In this document: positions 24,254 to 31,689 of the stretch, piece after piece
How the letters are laid out: the number at the start of each line of letters is the position of its first letter
Numbering within the stretch: position 1 is the stretch's first letter
Assembly (NCBI GenBank): GCA_050180235.1
Contig: JBFXEJ010000034.1
Location: 1 to 51,180, forward strand
DNA length: 51,180 bases
Direction: 5' to 3'
From: JAABRU01 sp050180235
Lineage (GTDB): Bacteria; Desulfobacterota; Desulfobacteria; Desulfobacterales; Desulfococcaceae
The notes under the pieces: model-generated
Told to the model about the DNA's origin: nothing
The model's input: only the letters and a program-made list of their open reading frames with translations
The model's database searches: none
Program-made: the position numbers and the translations under genes

Positions 24254-26188
24254 GTGCCCATTATTCCGAACATATCCTCAGAACAGATTATCCTGGGAAC
24301 AGCAGGACATATTGATCATGGCAAAACCACCCTGATCAAAGCCCTGACCGGCATCAATACCGACCGGCTCAAAGAGGAGCAGCTCAGGGGTATTACCATA
24401 GAACTGGGTTTTGCGTTTCTGGATCTGCCCGGCGGAAGGCATATCGGCATTGTGGATGTTCCGGGTCATGAGAAATTCATCAAAAATATGGTGGCCGGAG
24501 CCACAGGCATTGATCTGGTGGCAATGGTGATCGCGGCTGATGAGGGTGTCATGCCCCAGACCCGTGAGCATATGGAAATCTGCACTCTGCTGGGTGTCCG
24601 TCACGGGCTGGTGGTTCTGACCAAGACAGACATGGTGGATGAGGAATGGCTTGAACTGGTGACAGAGGATATCCGGGAGTTTGTCCGGGGGACATTTCTG
24701 GAGGACAAACCCATTGTCCCGGTATCCGGAATCACAGGAAAAGGAATTCCCGAATTCATCCGGACGCTCGACAGCCTGAGTGCCGGGATTTCACCCCGTT
24801 CTTCCACAGGTCTGTTCCGTCTTCCGGCAGACCGGGTCTTCACAATGAAGGGTTTTGGCACGGTCATTACCGGCACGCTGATTTCCGGACAGGTCAGTGT
24901 CGGAGATCCGGTCATGCTCTATCCTTCGGGAATCACCTCAAAAGTCAGGGGTCTTCAGGTTCATGGTGAGAATGTTGAAACAGCTTTTGCCGGTATGCGC
25001 ACGGCTGTCAATTTCCAGGGACTGGAAAAAAGCACAGTGAACCGGGGAGATGTGCTGTCTGCGCCGGATGCACTCATATCCAGTTATATGCTGGATGTTT
25101 CCCTGCATTATCTGGCAAGCAACAAAAGACCGGTTAAAAACCGCACACGGGTGCGTTTCCATGCAGGAACTGCCGAACTTTTGGGCAATCTAATCCTGCT
25201 GGAAAGCGATGAACTTCTTCCCGGTGAATCGGCGGTGGCCCAGTTGCGGCTGGATACACCGGTTGCGCTGGTAAAGGACGACCGTTTTGTTCTCCGCAGC
25301 AATTCTCCGGTGCGGACCATTGGCGGCGGCGCTGTCATAAACCCGGTTCCCCGGAAGCACAAACGACTGAAAACGGACGTCACTGCCAAACTCAGGACTC
25401 TGGCTGACTTGCCTCCGGAACAGATTGTGGCCTATCATGCGGAGGAAACCGGATACAGCGGAGTGTCCCTGGCAGCTCTGCGCATTATGGGCAATATTCC
25501 GGAAAAGCAGTTGGAAAGGGCTGTGCAGTCTCTTCTGTCCCAGAAGATTCTTATGCAGACAGATAAGGAAAACCGGATATTCATTCACCGGGACAGTTTT
25601 GTAGCATTCCGGAAAGAGATCACGGATCATCTGGAAAAATACCACAGGGAAAATCCCCTGAAAACCGGAATGCCCAAAGAGGAACTGAAATCCAGGCTTC
25701 CGTCTTTTGCAGGTGTCAAACTTTTTCATCTGGCTGTCGCGCAGATGCTTAAAGAAGAGCAGATTGCAGCGGAAGGCGATATTGTCCGCCTGACGGCCCA
25801 CCGGGTTTCTTTGGGACAGGATCAGACCGCAATCCGGAAAAAACTGCTGGATGCCTATACCAAATCAGGACTTACTCCGCCTTATTTCAGAGAACTGTGC
25901 ACCAGTATGGAAATGGAGGAATCCCAGGCCAGAGATGTGCTTATGGTGCTGGTCGGGGAGGGGCTGCTGGTCAAGGCAAAGGAAGATCTGTATTTTTTCA
26001 CTGACAGTGTGGAGGAACTGAAAAACCGTCTGGTGGCATATCTCCGGGAGAAAGGGGAGATTTCCACACCCGGATTCAAGGATATTACAGGGGTTTCAAG
26101 AAAATACCTGATTCCTCTGATTGAATACTTTGATTCCCGGAATATCACCATCCGCATCGGGGACATCCGCAAACTCAGAGGTGGATGA
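24254..26188 (+). CDS. selB: Selenocysteine-specific translation elongation factor SelB
   Basis: Delivers Sec-tRNA(Sec) to UGA codons marked by a SECIS hairpin. The EF-Tu-like GTPase domain has G1 GTAGHIDHGKTTL, G3 DVPGHEKFIKNM and G4 TKTDMVD. Beta-barrel domains follow, including FTMKGFGTVITGTL. The C-terminal ~270 residues form the winged-helix SECIS-binding repeats (for example LTPPYFRELC and FKDITGVSRKYLIPLIEYFD). The organism therefore makes selenoproteins, though selA, selC and any UGA-Sec gene are outside this window. The start is uncertain: GTG at 24254 lies on the AAAGGAG itself, whereas an ATT at 24260 has ideal spacing. Confidence 0.95.
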   Translation: MPIIPNISSEQIILGTAGHIDHGKTTLIKALTGINTDRLKEEQLRGITIELGFAFLDLPGGRHIGIVDVPGHEKFIKNMVAGATGIDLVAMVIAADEGVMPQTREHMEICTLLGVRHGLVVLTKTDMVDEEWLELVTEDIREFVRGTFLEDKPIVPVSGITGKGIPEFIRTLDSLSAGISPRSSTGLFRLPADRVFTMKGFGTVITGTLISGQVSVGDPVMLYPSGITSKVRGLQVHGENVETAFAGMRTAVNFQGLEKSTVNRGDVLSAPDALISSYMLDVSLHYLASNKRPVKNRTRVRFHAGTAELLGNLILLESDELLPGESAVAQLRLDTPVALVKDDRFVLRSNSPVRTIGGGAVINPVPRKHKRLKTDVTAKLRTLADLPPEQIVAYHAEETGYSGVSLAALRIMGNIPEKQLERAVQSLLSQKILMQTDKENRIFIHRDSFVAFRKEITDHLEKYHRENPLKTGMPKEELKSRLPSFAGVKLFHLAVAQMLKEEQIAAEGDIVRLTAHRVSLGQDQTAIRKKLLDAYTKSGLTPPYFRELCTSMEMEESQARDVLMVLVGEGLLVKAKEDLYFFTDSVEELKNRLVAYLREKGEISTPGFKDITGVSRKYLIPLIEYFDSRNITIRIGDIRKLRGG

Positions 26189-26190
26189 TT

Positions 26191-26330
26191 TAGGTGATTT
26201 CCATGAAAAAATGTACCATCATTGCAGGGTGGGCACGGCTTTCTGTGCCCGCCGTTTCAGCAGGACGGCGGGCACGAAAAGCCGTGCCCGCCCTGCGAAA
26301 AACGGTATAATCTTTAATGGAAATCACCTA
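26191..26330. repeat. Family-2 MITE-like element, copy 2
   Basis: It begins two bases after the selB stop with TAGGTGATTTCCATG and ends GGAAATCACCTA. The large internal hairpin GGGTGGGCACGGC...GCCGTGCCCGCCC is the same as in 34937-35078 and, inverted, 15902-16042. It runs straight into a family-1 element. Confidence 0.88.
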
Positions 26331-26434
26331 AGGTGATTTCTGAAAATAAATATCCCGGTTCAGTTCAAAGGCACAAGGCAAAAGCTGGAAGCTTTTGCTG
26401 CTTTGGTGAGATATTCTTTTCTGGAAATCAACTG
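26331..26434. repeat. Family-1 MITE-like element, copy 3 (tandem with family 2)
   Basis: It starts AGGTGATTTCTGAAAATAAA, has the family interior, and ends in a decayed GGAAATCAACTGA. It abuts the family-2 copy at 26191-26330 with no gap. Confidence 0.85.
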
Positions 26435-26518
26435 AACGGACAATTAAAAAATTTGTGCACAGGGCGGGATACTGCCATGCTCCGTGTGCCTCTTGCATTT
26501 TATGTGATGTGCAACTTT

Positions 26519-26584
26519 TTCCGTCATACCGGAGAACGCCGGAATCCAGATCATTGCCGGATTCCGGTCTGTAACGGAATGACA
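26519..26584. repeat. Interrupted palindrome TCCGTCATACCGG ... GGAATGACA
   Basis: TTCCGTCATACCGG and ACGGAATGACATAA are imperfectly complementary, with inner GCCGGAATCC / GGATTCCGG arms. This resembles the widespread CGTCATTCCCG...-type intergenic repeat of proteobacteria. It ends just before the DUF2333 ribosome binding site. Confidence 0.55.
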
Positions 26585-26605
26585 TAATTTCAAAAGGAGA
26601 ACATA

Positions 26606-27757
26606 ATGAAATTTCTGAAAAAACAGAATGCTTCCGATGGGGAAGAGATGAAATCCGGAACAGGGGATACAGGGAAAAAAGCCTTTCCCGTGTCCAAACG
26701 GATGATGGCCGGCATGGCTGCCGTGATTCTGCTTCTGGGACTTGCATGGACAGTCATCGGATTCATAAGCGGTCCGGATACGGCAGAAAAAACCGGACAC
26801 GCTGTAAGCGGAAAAACGGATCAGACCGCTCCCAAAGCCCAACCGGTGATGAACACACATAATCAGCCGGAAGCATCCCAGCCAAAGGGGACGGATAAGG
26901 GCAGCACCGCACATGCCCCGGTCAAATCCCCTGCCGCAGACACGCACGTTATACCAAAGAAGGATTCTTCCGTCAGCCATGCACCGGCCGCTGTATTTGT
27001 TCCAACCGGTGAGGCCGGAATTACCTTTATGGAAGCCTGCATGAAGCCCATGCATTATGAAATCAATGAGCGGTTCTGGGGATGGCGTCCCAATGACATC
27101 ATTGAATTTACTGACAATGTGAACAATTTTCAGCTTGGGGTTCTGGAAGTGACCCGGCGGACAGCCGTAGCTCTTGCGGAAAATATCTCCCGCACCGGCA
27201 GCACAGATGCCTATATTCCGGCTCTGGAACTGGCCATGAACTGGTTTATGGTAAAACCCAGTCAGTACTGGTTTCCCTCAGCAGAGTCCAAGTATCAGGA
27301 AGGACTGGATGAACTGAAAAACTACATGGAGATGCTCAAAAGAAAGGAAGCCCGTTTTTACCGCCGGGTGGACAATGCGGTTCCTTTGTTCAGGGCTTAT
27401 GAAAGTATTCTGGGCAGTTGCGATGAAAACATGGTTAAAGAGCTTGGTGAAATGAATTTTTTAAGATCAGATGATTTGTTTTATTATACCAAAGGCGTGG
27501 CCACCGCGATGGGAACCATACTTGAAGCAGCGGCTGTTGATTTTCATGAACTCATTGCCTCTGTGCAGGGAACGGATCTGATGCACCATGCCATTGTTTC
27601 CCTGGAACATGCCTCCCATATTGATCCCTGGATTGTGCTGGAAAGCAAACCGGACAGTCTTATGGCCAATCATCGGGCGAATATGGCAGCGCCCATCAGT
27701 CATGCCCGTTTTTATATCAGTGTTCTGAATAATGCGCTGACGGGCAATGTTCAGTAA
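26606..27757 (+). CDS. DUF2333 family single-pass membrane protein
   Basis: A 383-residue protein with a cytoplasmic N-terminus (about 33 residues), one membrane helix (AGMAAVILLLGLAWTVIGF, about residues 35-55), a Pro/Ala/Lys-rich low-complexity linker (about 57-135) and a conserved C-terminal domain. That domain has NERFWGWRPNDIIEFTDNV, NFQLGVLEVTRR, YWFPSAESKYQEGLDELKNY and a final ISHARFYISVLNNAL, as in DUF2333 (PF10095). AAAGGAG precedes the ATG at good distance. The domain probably lies in the periplasm. Function is unknown. Confidence 0.75.
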   Translation: MKFLKKQNASDGEEMKSGTGDTGKKAFPVSKRMMAGMAAVILLLGLAWTVIGFISGPDTAEKTGHAVSGKTDQTAPKAQPVMNTHNQPEASQPKGTDKGSTAHAPVKSPAADTHVIPKKDSSVSHAPAAVFVPTGEAGITFMEACMKPMHYEINERFWGWRPNDIIEFTDNVNNFQLGVLEVTRRTAVALAENISRTGSTDAYIPALELAMNWFMVKPSQYWFPSAESKYQEGLDELKNYMEMLKRKEARFYRRVDNAVPLFRAYESILGSCDENMVKELGEMNFLRSDDLFYYTKGVATAMGTILEAAAVDFHELIASVQGTDLMHHAIVSLEHASHIDPWIVLESKPDSLMANHRANMAAPISHARFYISVLNNALTGNVQ

Positions 27758-27864
27758 ACAGGGAACAGTACCTGCTGCCGGAAACTGGGCAGAAATCGTC
27801 ACCGGAATCCAGTCTGCCAGTAACCGCTGCCCGGAATCCGTTTCCCAAAACACGGAGCTTCAAA

Positions 27865-28515
27865 ATGAAATACATCTTACTTTTTCTGCTCCTGCTTTTT
27901 TCCCCGTTTCTGCCATTGTATCAGTCCGGAGCGGATTTCACATCTGCAAAACCGGCTGATACGGCTGTTGTTGTGCATGTGATTGACGGTGACACAGTGA
28001 TCCTCAGTGACGGACGGCATGTACGCTATATCGGAATAAATACGCCGGAAATTCCGAAACCGGATCAGAAAGGAGAGCCTTTCAGCCGGGATGCAGCAAA
28101 ATACAACCGGGAACTGGTAAAAGGGAAAAAGGTGAGGCTGGAATATGACCGGACGCGGGAAGATCAGTACGGCAGAACCCTGGCCTGGCTTTGGCTGAAA
28201 GACGGAACTCTGGTCAATGAACAGATAATCGGGGAAGGATATGCCCATTGTCTCTATGATTCCAAAAACAGCAGATATTTTGACAGATTACTGCAGATCC
28301 AAAGGAAAGCCATGAGCGCGGGAAAAGGCATGTGGAGAAATCTGAGGCGCGGGGAAAAGGAAAAACTGGTGGGAAATACCCGATCCCTGCGTTTTCATGA
28401 AATCCACTGTGATCTGGCAAAGCAGGTATCAAGAAAAAACAGGAAAGATTTTTATTCCCGGTGGGATGCTTTTTGGGAAGGATATGCACCATCCAAAAAA
28501 TGCAGGGCAGACTGA
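27865..28515 (+). CDS. Secreted thermonuclease-family protein with degenerate Ada-like zinc domain
   Basis: A 216-residue protein with a signal peptide (residues 1-20, hydrophobic LLFLLLLFSPFLPL) and a staphylococcal-nuclease domain. That domain has VVVHVIDGDTVILSDGRHVRYIG, INTPEI, EYDRTREDQYGRTLAWLWL and a late RRG-type turn. A short C-terminal module, VGNTRSLRFHEIHCDLA through GYAPSKKCRAD, aligns with the Ada-type Zn-binding domain. Its usual final C-x2-C is S-x2-C here, so one zinc ligand is missing. It probably degrades nucleic acid outside the cytoplasm. tadA begins before its stop. Confidence 0.82.
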   Translation: MKYILLFLLLLFSPFLPLYQSGADFTSAKPADTAVVVHVIDGDTVILSDGRHVRYIGINTPEIPKPDQKGEPFSRDAAKYNRELVKGKKVRLEYDRTREDQYGRTLAWLWLKDGTLVNEQIIGEGYAHCLYDSKNSRYFDRLLQIQRKAMSAGKGMWRNLRRGEKEKLVGNTRSLRFHEIHCDLAKQVSRKNRKDFYSRWDAFWEGYAPSKKCRAD

Positions 28516-29003
28516 CAGTTGAAGGCATGATGGCATATACCGACATGATGCAACTGGCAATGGCACAGGCGCGGAATGCAGGGCAGCGCGGTGAGGTGCC
28601 GGTTGGTGCGGTGGTGCTGAGCGAAAGCGGAGAAATTCTTTCCTCCGCATACAATTCTGTCATTATGCACAAAGATCCTGCCGCTCATGCGGAAATCCTG
28701 GCGCTGCGGGAAGCCGGCCGGCTCATCGGGAACTACCGGCTGCCGGGGACTGTGCTCTGTGTCACCATTGAACCCTGCATCATGTGCATGGGCGCGATTA
28801 TCCATGCACGGGTCAGCCGGGTGATTTATGGAGCGCGTGACCCCAAATGGGGGGCGGCCGGTTCCCTGTATGATTTCTCAGCAGATGCCCGGCTCAATCA
28901 CCGTCCGGAAATTATCAGCGGAGTGTGCGGGGCAGAATGCAGGGAACTGATGCAGGCATTTTTCCGTGAAAGGCGGATGAATACTGCACACAGACAGTTA
29001 TGA
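28500..29003 (+). CDS. tadA: tRNA-specific adenosine deaminase TadA
   Basis: Deaminates A34 to inosine in the tRNA-Arg(ACG) anticodon; that tRNA is encoded at 23729-23805. Zinc-site motifs are complete: H-A-E in KDPAAHAEILAL and P-C-x2-C in IEPCIMCMGA, with the family's GYRL-like GNYRLPGTVLCVT between and the DPKWGAAGSLYDF stretch after. Several starts are possible (28461, 28500, 28527, 28530); TadA N-termini are short, so 28500-28530 is most likely, overlapping the nuclease gene by up to 16 bases. Confidence 0.93.
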   Translation: MQGRLTVEGMMAYTDMMQLAMAQARNAGQRGEVPVGAVVLSESGEILSSAYNSVIMHKDPAAHAEILALREAGRLIGNYRLPGTVLCVTIEPCIMCMGAIIHARVSRVIYGARDPKWGAAGSLYDFSADARLNHRPEIISGVCGAECRELMQAFFRERRMNTAHRQL

Positions 29004-29034
29004 TTTCATAAGGATCAGCAAGGTATCCCCTTAT

Positions 29035-29136
29035 ACCAATTCGCTATTGAATTTATACAATAATGTGAGTTGATCCCTCTGTGTTCTCTGTGGGAAACCG
29101 AATCATAAGTATATTTTCAATGGAGAATTGGTATTA
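29035..29136. repeat. Family-3 inverted-repeat element, copy 1
   Basis: ATACCAATTCGCTATTGAAT at the left and AATGGAGAATTGGTATTA at the right; the inside has CTGTGTTCTCTGTGGGAAACC. The same element appears reverse-complemented at 33497-33626 and truncated at 42-70. It has no coding content. Confidence 0.8.
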
Positions 29137-29251
29137 CTTTGAATTTATGCCTTTGCGCTTTTTGCGATTAAAATGAAGCCAGGCCGTGGCTGTCAGAAAC
29201 TATATCAAATATCTGTTTTTTCAGGTGAAAACATGCATCAGCACGGAAAGG

Positions 29252-29286
29252 AAAAACCGGATTTTTTGGGAAAAACCCGGTTTTTG
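29252..29286. terminator. Bidirectional hairpin (AAAAACCGG ... CCGGTTTTT)
   Basis: AAAAACCGG followed by a short A/T-rich loop and CCGGTTTTT, with T runs on both strands. It can terminate the 52-aa minus-strand gene and anything reading through from tadA. A near copy lies at 29536-29569. Confidence 0.7.
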
Positions 29287-29319
29287 CAATACTCTGAAAT
29301 TTTTGGCAGGATATTTTGA

Positions 29320-29478
29320 TTATTTGCTCACAAAAGCACCGGCTCCGAGCAGGAGAAGCACTTCATAAGCTGCCACAGCCATTATACTGTGACCGAAAAC
29401 CGCATACACAATCCCGCCGCCGATAATGGCCGGAACACCGCAAAACACCAGAATCCCCAATTTTCTGCTGATAGTCAT
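29320..29478 (-). CDS. Small two-helix membrane protein
   Basis: A 52-residue frame with AAGGAG nine bases before the ATG. Two hydrophobic segments are visible: LGILVFCGVPAIIGGGIVYAV (about 7-27) and IMAVAAYEVLLLLGAGAFV (about 32-50), with almost no soluble part. It lies between two similar hairpins, downstream of the thiolase gene. The family is not recognised. A longer frame from 29577 would translate through the hairpin and is rejected. Confidence 0.6.
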   Translation of the reverse strand: MTISRKLGILVFCGVPAIIGGGIVYAVFGHSIMAVAAYEVLLLLGAGAFVSK

Positions 29479-29535
29479 GATGACAAACTCCTTTTTGATT
29501 CGTTGAATCTCTTTTGCCGGGCATAAAATTTTCAT

Positions 29536-29569
29536 AAAAACCGGATTTTTCGGAAAAATCCGGTTTTTT
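29536..29569. terminator. Bidirectional hairpin downstream of the thiolase gene
   Basis: AAAAACCGGATTTTT and AAAAATCCGGTTTTTT form a long stem with a three- or four-base loop and T runs on both sides. It is well placed to end thiolase transcription on the minus strand. Confidence 0.78.
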
Positions 29570-29648
29570 GAATACACGAAAATTTTTGTTTATCTGCTTA
29601 TTTCCTTGTAACAGGATTCAGCTCTCAAGTAAAGGGGAAAATGCCGCT

Positions 29649-30938
29649 TTATACCCGTTCCACGATCATAGCCATACCCATGCCGCCGCCGATACACATG
29701 GAAATCAGACCTGTGGACAGATTATTGCGTTTCATAAGATTCATGCCTGTGACCATCTGCCGCGCGCCTGTGCATCCAATGGGATGTCCGATGGAAATCC
29801 CGCTGCCAAGCTGATTGGGTTTTTCCAAATCAATGTTCAGTTCCCGCATACACCCGATGGCCTGGGAAGCAAAGGCTTCGTTAAGTTCGATCATGTCAAG
29901 ATCGCCAATGGTCATGCCCGCGATTTTCAGAACTTTCCGCACTGCCGGAACCGGCCCGAGTCCCATATAGGCAGGATCAAGTCCGCCGGAGGCAAAGGCT
30001 TTGATCTTCACAATGGGTTCAAGTCCCATTTCTCTGGCTTTGTCCGCACTCATCATCAGCACGGCTGCGGCTGCATCATTGATGCCGGACGCGTTGCCAG
30101 CCGTGACTGAACCGTCTTTTTTGAATGCGGGTTTCAGTTTTCCCATTTTTGCCATATCCGTATCCATAGGCCGTTCATCTGTGTCAAACACAATGTCACC
30201 CTTGCGGGATTTGATGACCACCGGCACGATTTCCTGTGCGAAAATGCCGTCTGTGATGGCTTTTCTGGCTCTTGTATGGCTCAGCACACCCAGTTCATCC
30301 TGCTCTTTGCGGCTAATGCCGTATTTTTCCGCAATATTTTCAGCAGTCAGGCCCATGTGGTATCCGTAGAAGATTTCATAAAGTCCGTCAAACACCATCA
30401 AATCATAAATTTCGCCGATGCCGGTCAGTTCCATGCGATGTCCCCACCGGGCTTTGGGAAGTGCCAGAGGAACCTGACTCATGTTTTCCTGACCGCCTGC
30501 CAGAATCACGTCAGCCTGTCCGGACATGATGGATGCCGCTGCCAGACCAATGGCCTTGAGACCGGAGCCGCAGACCTTGTTGATGGTAAAGGCCGGAGTT
30601 TCCTTGCACAGCCCTGCACGGATCATGGCCTGGCGTGCGGGATTCTGTCCCAGACCGGACTGCAGAACATTGCCCATAATCACTTCGTCTATGACCACTG
30701 GTGCGGCATTGCTGTCCCAGTCTGCGGCTTTTTTTTCCAAATCAATGATGCCCTGATCTTTGAGAGCATCCGGGGTTCCGGCTTTCATATCCTCACTGAG
30801 AGCGGGTTTCAGACCCGCACGTTTCAGGGTGTCTTTCATGACCAGCGCGCCCATATCCACAACACTCACATCTTTGAGGCTTCCGCCGAAACTTCCAACA
30901 GCGGTTCTTGATCCGCTTACGATAACGACTTCTTTCAT
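29649..30938 (-). CDS. Acetyl-CoA C-acyltransferase (thiolase)
   Basis: Catalyses reversible thiolytic cleavage or condensation of acyl-CoA in fatty-acid or aromatic-acid degradation. Active-site elements are all present: nucleophile Cys in TINKVCGSGLKA (residue ~123), ELNEAFASQA, GHPIGCTGARQ with the His, and the C-terminal CIGGGMGMA with the second Cys. At 429 residues it is about 35 longer than typical thiolases. The extra length is an insertion at about residues 48-80 (KAGTPDALKDQG, LEKKAADWDSN), which moves the Cys from its usual ~89. Substrate chain length cannot be read from sequence. It is monocistronic. Confidence 0.93.
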   Translation of the reverse strand: MKEVVIVSGSRTAVGSFGGSLKDVSVVDMGALVMKDTLKRAGLKPALSEDMKAGTPDALKDQGIIDLEKKAADWDSNAAPVVIDEVIMGNVLQSGLGQNPARQAMIRAGLCKETPAFTINKVCGSGLKAIGLAAASIMSGQADVILAGGQENMSQVPLALPKARWGHRMELTGIGEIYDLMVFDGLYEIFYGYHMGLTAENIAEKYGISRKEQDELGVLSHTRARKAITDGIFAQEIVPVVIKSRKGDIVFDTDERPMDTDMAKMGKLKPAFKKDGSVTAGNASGINDAAAAVLMMSADKAREMGLEPIVKIKAFASGGLDPAYMGLGPVPAVRKVLKIAGMTIGDLDMIELNEAFASQAIGCMRELNIDLEKPNQLGSGISIGHPIGCTGARQMVTGMNLMKRNNLSTGLISMCIGGGMGMAMIVERV

Positions 30939-31077
30939 GCGTATATTTCTCCTTTGACAATATTTTTTCTTAAAACAGACAATATCATAATAGCATTAAA
31001 CAAAATGCAGGTCAATGAAGAGGGGAGAATGTGTCTCATTCTTTTTTTGTATGACATTCGGCAGAAAGGGAAATCGA

Positions 31078-31689
31078 TCAGGGTTTCTGTTTCAGAATTT
31101 CCTCCGTTATTTCCTGACTGAGGCGGAGCAGCAGGCGGCTCTGTGCGGAAACAATGTCTGTATACTGATTTCCTGAAACCGGTTCACGCAGCATGGATTT
31201 GTGCAGCACATTCCGGTTTTTTGCATCATTCAGAGACCATGTCACGGACAGCACTGCATCTCCGCCCTGCTGAGCGTCAAACTGATGGACTTTCAGATTG
31301 ATGCGGAAATCCGGATCAAAGAAATCCCGCCAGGGATAGGCCAGCACCTGCTCTGATTTCAGCAGCACAGAAAGGTTTTCCGCAAGCACCCGGAGAAAAT
31401 CATCAGACAGGGTTCCTCCCCATCTCTGGAATTCAGCCATCTGAATCCGGTTTTCATCCGAACGGGTGACAATCTGGGATCGGTCAAGCACTTTGGGAAT
31501 TTCCAGAGGGCCGACGCCCACGGAAAAAGGTTTTCCATACCGTTCCCCATGACCCGCCGCACTGCTTTCAGCCAGAGTCGTCAGGGTATAAAACTGCACA
31601 GGCGGGGTATTTCCGAAACAGCCTGTCAGCACAAGACTCAGGATCAGAAGAAATGCCTGTCCTGCGCGGTGCATCATATTTTTTTTCAT
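31078..31689 (-). CDS. pqiC: PqiC/YmbA-type outer-membrane lipoprotein
   Basis: A 203-residue lipoprotein with signal peptide and lipobox LVLTGC near residue 24, followed by PPVQFYTL, the hallmark start of the ABC-type transport auxiliary family (DUF330). Conserved VGVGPLEIPKVLDRSQIV and the SVTWSLND and RLLLRLSQEI stretches are present. The partner is PqiB, encoded directly upstream; the two genes overlap as ATGA. It probably docks the PqiB tunnel at the outer membrane for lipid transport. Confidence 0.88.
   Translation of the reverse strand: MKKNMMHRAGQAFLLILSLVLTGCFGNTPPVQFYTLTTLAESSAAGHGERYGKPFSVGVGPLEIPKVLDRSQIVTRSDENRIQMAEFQRWGGTLSDDFLRVLAENLSVLLKSEQVLAYPWRDFFDPDFRINLKVHQFDAQQGGDAVLSVTWSLNDAKNRNVLHKSMLREPVSGNQYTDIVSAQSRLLLRLSQEITEEILKQKP

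Noticed and set aside
24254..26188. Selenoprotein gene near selB
   Set aside because: No in-frame UGA with a plausible downstream hairpin was noticed in the genes of this window.
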